DNA of 64,000 nt. Origin: Streptomyces sp. V3I8. GTDB lineage: Bacteria > Actinomycetota > Actinomycetes > Streptomycetales > Streptomycetaceae. Location of the stretch: contig NZ_JAUSZL010000002.1 in the NCBI RefSeq assembly GCF_030817535.1, positions 1,736,001-1,800,000 of the forward strand, in the 5' to 3' direction. The notes under the pieces were generated by a model. It was not told the DNA's origin, made no database searches, and saw nothing but the letters and a program-made list of their open reading frames with translations. The translations under genes and the position numbers were made by a program. Within the stretch, counting starts at the first letter, position 1. Each line of letters opens with the position of its first letter. This document shows, piece after piece, positions 59,030-64,000 of this stretch.

Positions 59030-60196
59030 TCAGCGGAGGAAGTCCGCGGCGATCCGTTCCCCGACCCGCTCCAGGATCGGGCCCGCCTCCGCGAGGCACC
59101 GGCCGACATCCGGCTCGACCTCCGTCAGCGGATACACCCGCCGGATCCCGGCCCGTCCCAACGCCTCGGGCGCCAGCGCCAACCGCCCGCACACGGCGAT
59201 GACTTCCTTGCCGGCGGCCCGCGCGGCGGCGGCCACCCCGGCGGGAGCCTTCCCGTGCAGGGTCTGCTCGTCGAGCGACCCCTCACCCGTGATGACCAGC
59301 GTCGCCCGTTCCAGCGCGGACGCGAACCCCAGCACGTCGAGCATGACCTCGATCCCGGGGCGGAATCCGGCACCGAGACCCACGAGAGCCCCGTACCCGA
59401 TGCCCCCGGCGGCCCCGGCGCCGGGCGCGACGGCGTACTCCGCCGCCCGGCCCCCGATCGCCTTCTCCAGGACCGCCGCGAAGTGGGCGAGCCCCGCGTC
59501 GAGGACCGCCACGTCGTCGGGAGAGGCCCCCTTCTGGGGTCCGTACACCGCCGCCGCGCCCTTCGGACCGGTCAGCGGGTTGTCCACGTCACTGGCGAGG
59601 ACGACGTCGACGGCGGTGAGCCGGGGGTCGAGACCGGTCAGGTCCGCCGTGGCGAGTTCTCCGAGGGAACCGCCCCCGGGCGGCACGGGCTCGCCGTCCT
59701 CGTCGAGGAACCGGGCCCCGAGCGCGGCCAGCATCCCGGCCCCGCCGTCGGTGGTCGCACTGCCGCCGACGCCGAACACGATCGTGCGCGCCCCGGCGTC
59801 GAGCGCGGCCCGCAGCAGTTCCCCGGACCCGTAGGTGGACGACGTGAGGGGCGCGAAGACCCCGGCGGGCAGCCGCTGCAGCCCGCTCGCCTCGGCCATC
59901 TCCACGACCGCGGTCCCGTCGCGCAGCGCGAACGCGGCGGTGACCTCGTCGCCCAGCGGCCCGGCGACCCGTACCTCGTGCCGCTCGAACCCGGCCGCGA
60001 CCACCGCGTCGACGGTGCCGTCGCCGCCGTCGGCGACCGGGAGGGCCTCCACTTCGACGTCCGGCGCGATCCGGCGCAGTCCCGCCGTCACCCGCTCGGC
60101 TACCTGCACGGCCGTGAGCGTGCCCTTGAACTTGTCCGCGGCGATGAGCACCCGCTGGGTACGGCTGCCGGTCCGATTCACTGCAGCGTCCGCCAC
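59030..60196 (-). CDS. Glycerate kinase (type I, GarK/GlxK family)
   Basis: This 388-residue protein starts at GTG 60196 with AGGGG about 8 nt upstream. It has VLIAADKFKGTLTAVQVAER, ALPVADGGDGTVDAVVAAGF, TIVFGVGGSATTDGGAGMLA, VVLASDVDNPLTGPKGAAAV and ATLVITGEGSLDEQTLHGKA. It phosphorylates D-glycerate to 2- or 3-phosphoglycerate, linking glyoxylate, glycerate and serine metabolism to glycolysis. Glyoxylate from the malyl-CoA lyase step could feed it, but no glyoxylate-to-glycerate genes are adjacent. Confidence 0.92.
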   Translation of the reverse strand: MADAAVNRTGSRTQRVLIAADKFKGTLTAVQVAERVTAGLRRIAPDVEVEALPVADGGDGTVDAVVAAGFERHEVRVAGPLGDEVTAAFALRDGTAVVEMAEASGLQRLPAGVFAPLTSSTYGSGELLRAALDAGARTIVFGVGGSATTDGGAGMLAALGARFLDEDGEPVPPGGGSLGELATADLTGLDPRLTAVDVVLASDVDNPLTGPKGAAAVYGPQKGASPDDVAVLDAGLAHFAAVLEKAIGGRAAEYAVAPGAGAAGGIGYGALVGLGAGFRPGIEVMLDVLGFASALERATLVITGEGSLDEQTLHGKAPAGVAAAARAAGKEVIAVCGRLALAPEALGRAGIRRVYPLTEVEPDVGRCLAEAGPILERVGERIAADFLR

Positions 60197-60332
60197 CTTG
60201 CATTCCCCTTGCTGTTCGGGCCTTGCACACGTCAAGGCAGTCGCGCCGCTGCGACCCTAACCGCAGGAAGGGGCCGCTGCCCAGGGCCGCCCTCCAGGAC
60301 GGCTGCCCGGGACGGCTGCCCGGGACGGCCGC

Positions 60333-60590
60333 TCAGCCCGCGTCGATCGCGCGCGAGTCGTAGAGCTGGTGCGTCAGCGTGCCCTTGTGCCCGAACGGCA
60401 CGCTGATGTGCTCCAGCACGTCCTCCAGGAGGTCGAGGTCCCCCGTCCGCACACCGACGTCCCCGGTCTCGACGAGCGGCTCGGCGCGCGCCGCCCGGGC
60501 CGCGGCGGCACCGGTCCCGGTGGCGGACAGGACGGCGACGACCGCGGCGGCACCGACCGCGAGGACGGTCGTACGGCTCAACGACTTCAT
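60333..60590 (-). CDS. Small secreted hypothetical protein
   Basis: At 85 residues from ATG 60590, it has a clear signal peptide (MKSLSRTTVLAVGAAAVVAV, cleavage near ATGTGAAA). The mature region (LDLLEDVLEHISVPFGHKGT) has no Cys or recognisable domain. An upstream ATG/GTG would add about 9 residues. The region behind it (60600-60740) is unusually AT-rich and may be its promoter. I do not recognise a family. Confidence 0.7.
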   Translation of the reverse strand: MKSLSRTTVLAVGAAAVVAVLSATGTGAAAARAARAEPLVETGDVGVRTGDLDLLEDVLEHISVPFGHKGTLTHQLYDSRAIDAG

Positions 60591-60795
60591 GGGACTCCAG
60601 ACGCGCGACACGGACATGCATATGAATATTAATGCGGGTAAAACCCGACGAGCTTCTCATGTGGCGCGGTACCGAAAGTATGGCCGGAAGCACGGAAAGC
60701 AGGCCGGACCGGCAGGAATTCGGCACACCGGGTGTAAGTACGTCGCGCGTTGACGCTCGTGCGGAACCGCCGCTCGATCTCGTTACGCTGGCCCG

Positions 60796-61293
60796 ATGAC
60801 GACCCTTGACTTCGCCACGTACATCGCGGGCCTCCCGCGTGTGCTCCTCGGCGCCGCCGCGCTCTTCCGTGACACCGAGGGCCGTGTGCTGCTCGTCGAG
60901 CCCAACTACCGCGAGGGCTGGGCGCTGCCGGGCGGGACCGTGGAATCGGACGAGGGCGAGACCCCGCGGCAGGGGGCCCACCGGGAGACCCTGGAGGAGA
61001 TCGGCCTGGACATCCCGCTCGGCCGGCTGCTCGCGGTGGACTGGGTGCCGGGCACCGGGCACCCTCCGGGCGTCGCCTACCTGTACGACGGCGGAGTCCT
61101 GACCGAGGACCAGTTCACGTCGATCCGCCTCCAGGAGTCGGAACTGCTGTCCTGGCGACTGGTCCCGCGCGAGGAGCTCCCCCGGTACCTCTTCGGCTCC
61201 CTGGGCCGCCGCGTGGCCGCCGCACTGGACGCGCTCGCGCAGGGCACCGGGACGGTGGAGCTGGAGAACGGCCACCGGGCCGATATCCGTTAG
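60796..61293 (+). CDS. Nudix hydrolase
   Basis: This 165-residue protein carries the Nudix box at about residues 50-75: ALPGGTVESDEGETPRQGAH followed by RETLEEIGLDI, with the REx2EE metal-binding core intact. Conserved LFRDTEGRVLLVEPNYREGW precedes it. It hydrolyses a nucleoside-diphosphate-linked compound; specificity is not evident. It ends 32 nt before the sirtuin gene, so the two may be co-transcribed. Confidence 0.92.
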   Translation: MTTLDFATYIAGLPRVLLGAAALFRDTEGRVLLVEPNYREGWALPGGTVESDEGETPRQGAHRETLEEIGLDIPLGRLLAVDWVPGTGHPPGVAYLYDGGVLTEDQFTSIRLQESELLSWRLVPREELPRYLFGSLGRRVAAALDALAQGTGTVELENGHRADIR

Positions 61294-61325
61294 CCCCGCG
61301 GAGGCGTGCGCCCTACGCTCGGCCC

Positions 61326-62051
61326 ATGAGCAAGCCCCTGGTCGCCGTCCTGAGTGGCGCCGGTGTCTCCACCGATTCCGGCATCCCCGACTACCACGGC
61401 CCGAACGGTGTGTGGCGGCGCGATCCAAAAGCCCAGAAGCTCGTCACGTACGAGTACTACATGGGTGATCCGGAGATCCGGCGCCGCTCGTGGCGGATGC
61501 GCCGCGAGAGCGGGACCCTGCGGGCGGAGCCGAACGCGGCGCACCGGGCGGTGGCCGAGCTGGAGCGGGCCGGGGTGCCGGTGCGGGTGATCACGCAGAA
61601 CGTGGACGGGCTGCACCAGCTCGCCGGGCTGTCCGCCCGCAAGGTCCTCGAACTGCACGGCAGCGCGCACGGTGTGGTGTGTACGCGATGTCATGTGCGC
61701 GGGCCGATGGAGGACGTCCTGGCCCGGGTCGACGCCGGGGAGGCGGATCCGCCCTGCCTGGAGTGCGGCGGGATCCTCAAGCCGGCGACCGTCATGTTCG
61801 GTGAGCGGCTCGACCCGGTGGTGCTGGGGGACGCGCTCGCCGTCGCCAAGGCGTGCCAGGTGTTCGTCGCCGTCGGCACCAGCCTCCAGGTGGAACCCGC
61901 CGCGGGCCTCGCCGGCGTCGCGGCCGATTACGGGGCCCGCCTCGTCGTGGTCAACGCCGAGCCGACCCCGTACGACGACCGCGCCGACGAGGTGATCCGG
62001 GAACCGATCGGCACGAGTCTGCCCCGGCTGCTGCGGGAGCTGGCCGCCTGA
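61326..62051 (+). CDS. NAD-dependent protein deacylase, Sir2 family
   Basis: This 241-residue protein has the NAD-binding LSGAGVSTDSGIPDYHGPNG near residue 10, VITQNVDGLHQLAGLS and the catalytic His in VLELHGSAHG near 115. A zinc ribbon C-x2-C...C-x2-C is formed by CTRC near 122 and CLEC near 148. VFVAVGTSLQVEPAAGLAGV follows. Actinobacterial sirtuins deacetylate, for example, acetyl-CoA synthetase; proximity to the acetate-assimilating ccr cluster is suggestive but 11 kb away. Confidence 0.93.
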   Translation: MSKPLVAVLSGAGVSTDSGIPDYHGPNGVWRRDPKAQKLVTYEYYMGDPEIRRRSWRMRRESGTLRAEPNAAHRAVAELERAGVPVRVITQNVDGLHQLAGLSARKVLELHGSAHGVVCTRCHVRGPMEDVLARVDAGEADPPCLECGGILKPATVMFGERLDPVVLGDALAVAKACQVFVAVGTSLQVEPAAGLAGVAADYGARLVVVNAEPTPYDDRADEVIREPIGTSLPRLLRELAA

Positions 62052-62095
62052 CCGGGTGGTGCGCGGACCGGGCCGGCCCGTGACGGCGGCCGGTG

Positions 62096-62587
62096 TCAGA
62101 ACAGCGCCGCGGCTCCCTCCCCCCGCTCGAAGTCCAGCAGCCGCTGCTTGCGTGCCAGGCCGCCGCCGTAGCCCGTGAGGCTGCCGTCCGCGCCCACCAC
62201 CCGGTGGCAGGGCACGATGATGCCCAGCGGGTTCCTGCCGTTGGCGAGGCCCACCGCCCGGGATGCGCCGGGGTTGCCGAGGGTGTCCGCGAGTTGGCCG
62301 TACGTGCGGGTCTCGCCGTACGGGATGCGGCGCAGTTCCGCCCAGACCGAGCGCTGGAACGGGGTGCCGTGCAGGTGGAGCCGGACCGAGAAGTCCTTCG
62401 ACTCGCCCGCGAAATAGGCCGCCAGTTCTTCGGTCGCCTCGGCGAACGGCGTGTCGTCCGGGTCGCCGAAGGTCTCCTCGGGCGGGCGGTGGCGCTGGCC
62501 GGTCATGTAGAGCCCGGAGAGGACGCCGTCGGTGGCGACGAGTGTGAGCGGGCCGTACGGGCTGTCGATGACGGTGTGCTGTTTCAC
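62096..62587 (-). CDS. ogt: Methylated-DNA--protein-cysteine methyltransferase
   Basis: This 163-residue protein starts at GTG 62587. The acceptor Cys lies in GIIVPCHRVVGADGSLTGYG near residue 128, with helix-turn-helix RIPYGETRTYGQLADTLG and the conserved Asn in AVGLANGRNPLG. It removes methyl or alkyl groups from O6-alkylguanine by suicide transfer. The GTGA overlap places it directly behind the Ada/AlkA gene in one alkylation-repair operon. Confidence 0.95.
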   Translation of the reverse strand: MKQHTVIDSPYGPLTLVATDGVLSGLYMTGQRHRPPEETFGDPDDTPFAEATEELAAYFAGESKDFSVRLHLHGTPFQRSVWAELRRIPYGETRTYGQLADTLGNPGASRAVGLANGRNPLGIIVPCHRVVGADGSLTGYGGGLARKQRLLDFERGEGAAALF

Positions 62588-64000
62588 TTCGAGTCCTTCG
62601 GTGCGTGGGTCACGTGTCCGGGGAGGAAGTTGACCGGGTGGGTGCTCGTCGCCCAGAGGTACTGGACGGCGTACGCGCGCCAGGGGCGCCAGTCCTCGGC
62701 ACGCGCCGTCAGTGCGGCGGGGGTGGTCGGCAGGCCCAGGTCCCGCGCGGCGTACCGGACTCCGAGGTCGGTGACCGGGAACGCGTCCGGGTCGCCGAGG
62801 GCACGCATCGCGACGGCCTCGACGGTCCAGGGCCCGAACCCGGGCAGGGCGAGCAGCCGCGCCCTGGTCTCCGTCCAGTCCTGCTCGACGCCCAGGTTGA
62901 CCGTGCCGTCCGCCAGCCGGGCCACCAGCGTGGTGAGGGTGGTCCGGCGGGTGGCCGGCATCGCCAGAGTCCCGGGGTCCAGCGCCGCGAGCGCCTCGAC
63001 CGACGGGAAGAGGTGGGTGAGACCGCCCTCGGGGTCGTCGACCGGCTCCCCGTGGGCCGTGACCAGGCGGGCCGCGTGCGTACGGGCCGCCGCCGTGGAC
63101 ACCTGCTGGCCCAGCACGGCCCGCACCGCGAACTCGGCCTCGTCGACCGTGCGCGGCACCCGGCGGCCCGGCGCCTTGTCGACGAGCGGCGCCAGCGCCG
63201 GATCCCTGCGCAGCCGGTCGTCGACCGCGACAGGGTCCGCGTCCAGGTCGAGCAGGCGGCGGCAGCGGCTGATGGCGACGGTCAGGTCGCGCAGGTCGCC
63301 GAGCGTGAGCCGGCAGCCGATGTGCTCGGGCCCCGGGGTGAGCGCGACGACACCGGGGGCGTACGGCAGACGCAGGGTCCGCCGGTACGCGCCGTCGCGC
63401 CACTCCTCCACCCCGGGTACGGCGGTGGCGGCGAGGTGGCCGAAGAGGTTGTCGGGGTTGAGCGGGGCCCGGAAGGGGAGCCGCAGGGTCAGCACCCCGG
63501 GTGTGCCGGTGGAGCGGGAGCCCCTCCTGGGTGCCCTGGCGCGCAGTTCGCCGGGGGCGAGGGCGAAGACCTCGCGGACCGTGTCGTTGAAGGTGCGGAT
63601 CGAGGAGAAGCCCGCCGCGAAGGCGATCTCGGCCATCGGCAGCGCGGTCGTCTCGATGAGCAGCCGTGCCGTCTGGGCGCGCTGGGCGCGGGCCAGGGCG
63701 AGGGGTCCCGCCCCCAGTTCTGCGAGGAGCTGGCGCTCGATCTGCCGGGTGCTGTAGCCGAGGCGGGTCGCGAGCCCCGGTACGCCCTCGCGGTCCACGG
63801 TCCCGTCGGCGATCAGCCGCATGGCGCGGGCCACCAGGTCGGCCCGCCGGTTCCACTCGGGCGAGCCCGGGCTGGTGTCGGGGCGGCAGCGCTTGCACGC
63901 CCGGAAGCCGGCCTGCTGGCAGGCGGCGGCGCTCGGGTAGAACGTCATGTTCTGCGGCTTCGGCGGCACGACGGGGCAGCTGGGCCGGCAGTAGATCCGC
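62584..64000 (-). CDS. Ada-type regulator / AlkA DNA-3-methyladenine glycosylase fusion (5' end cut off by window edge)
   Basis: The reading frame continues past 64000. Visible order: part of the Ada zinc/phosphotriester domain with Cys in RIYCRPSCPVVPPKP and ACKRCRPD (four zinc Cys, the first being the methyl acceptor). An AraC-type helix-turn-helix follows (VPGLATRLGYSTRQIERQLL, MAEIAFAAGFSSIRTFNDTV). The AlkA glycosylase domain has AVLGQQVSTAAARTHAARLV and the helix-hairpin-helix LPGFGPWTVEAVAMRALG, with the catalytic Asp in FPVTDLGVRYAARD. It senses and repairs alkylation damage and likely activates its own operon with ogt. Confidence 0.93.
   Translation of the reverse strand, partial: RIYCRPSCPVVPPKPQNMTFYPSAAACQQAGFRACKRCRPDTSPGSPEWNRRADLVARAMRLIADGTVDREGVPGLATRLGYSTRQIERQLLAELGAGPLALARAQRAQTARLLIETTALPMAEIAFAAGFSSIRTFNDTVREVFALAPGELRARAPRRGSRSTGTPGVLTLRLPFRAPLNPDNLFGHLAATAVPGVEEWRDGAYRRTLRLPYAPGVVALTPGPEHIGCRLTLGDLRDLTVAISRCRRLLDLDADPVAVDDRLRRDPALAPLVDKAPGRRVPRTVDEAEFAVRAVLGQQVSTAAARTHAARLVTAHGEPVDDPEGGLTHLFPSVEALAALDPGTLAMPATRRTTLTTLVARLADGTVNLGVEQDWTETRARLLALPGFGPWTVEAVAMRALGDPDAFPVTDLGVRYAARDLGLPTTPAALTARAEDWRPWRAYAVQYLWATSTHPVNFLPGHVTHAPKDSK

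Overview
This window looks like a stretch of Streptomyces chromosome, probably core rather than a mobile island. It has very high G+C with strong third-position GC bias, many ATGA/GTGA start-stop overlaps, frequent GTG starts, and gene families typical of the genus. These include a ten-gene actinobacterial gas-vesicle operon, crotonyl-CoA carboxylase/reductase with the ethylmalonyl-CoA pathway, a SpoIIE-type phosphatase, a PucR regulator and secreted TAP-like and M6 proteases. The gene order also resembles what I remember of the S. coelicolor region around SCO6460-SCO6510. I see no tRNA, rRNA, CRISPR array, transposase or prophage.

Layout, left to right. (1) 1-3.1 kb: truncated ABC-F ATPase, a PAP2/diacylglycerol-kinase fusion and a methyltransferase. 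(2) 3.2-8.65 kb, minus strand: one tightly overlapped gas-vesicle operon, transcribed gvpO-A-F-G-Y-Z-J-L-S-K. (3) 8.7-12.5 kb: stand-alone LigD-type polymerase, transketolase, holin-like membrane protein and VOC protein. (4) 12.5-23.3 kb, minus strand: DUF5107/TPR protein, arginase-family protein, GNAT, then a run of peptidases (S66, S9, M20, M55, M6). (5) 23.4-29.15 kb, minus strand: 4-hydroxyproline catabolism, with a three-subunit D-hydroxyproline dehydrogenase, a DapA-like deaminase, hydroxyproline epimerase and a GntR regulator. (6) 29.2-35.9 kb, minus strand: methyltransferase, PAS-GAF-PP2C-ATPase regulator, an MFS transporter fused to three carboxypeptidase-regulatory-like repeats, and an SRPBCC protein. 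(7) 36.0-40.9 kb: radical SAM protein behind a LexA-type box, TAP-like exported hydrolase, RidA, GNAT, HEAT-repeat protein. (8) 41.4-50.7 kb, plus strand: double 3-hydroxyacyl-CoA dehydrogenase, TetR regulator, then ccr-meaA-lyase-MaoC-acyl-CoA dehydrogenase, which together make up most of the ethylmalonyl-CoA pathway. (9) 50.8-52.3 kb: psd-pssA. (10) 52.5-57.5 kb, minus strand: a branched-chain-amino-acid-type ABC importer, divergent from a PucR regulator. (11) 59.0-64.0 kb: glycerate kinase, small secreted protein, Nudix, sirtuin, and an Ogt/Ada-AlkA alkylation-repair pair cut by the right edge.

Most notable points. meaA carries a single extra C near 46487-46489 that shifts frame; the shifted frame stays open through the following lyase gene. 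A GAACATGTGTTC SOS box precedes the radical SAM gene. A TATGTCACATA palindrome abuts an apparently leaderless start of the hydroxyproline operon. A 13-bp x 6 tandem repeat lies inside that operon. An 18-bp perfect palindrome lies between the liv operon and the PucR gene. A palindromic repeat family is scattered through the window, with one member inside the coding sequence of the M6 protease. GvpZ has a START-like (SRPBCC) domain plus a polyacidic tail, next to GvpY, whose tail is half acidic and half histone-H1-like. The gas-vesicle cluster is the best candidate for an incompletely described system, because its Y/Z module is absent from classical gas-vesicle models.
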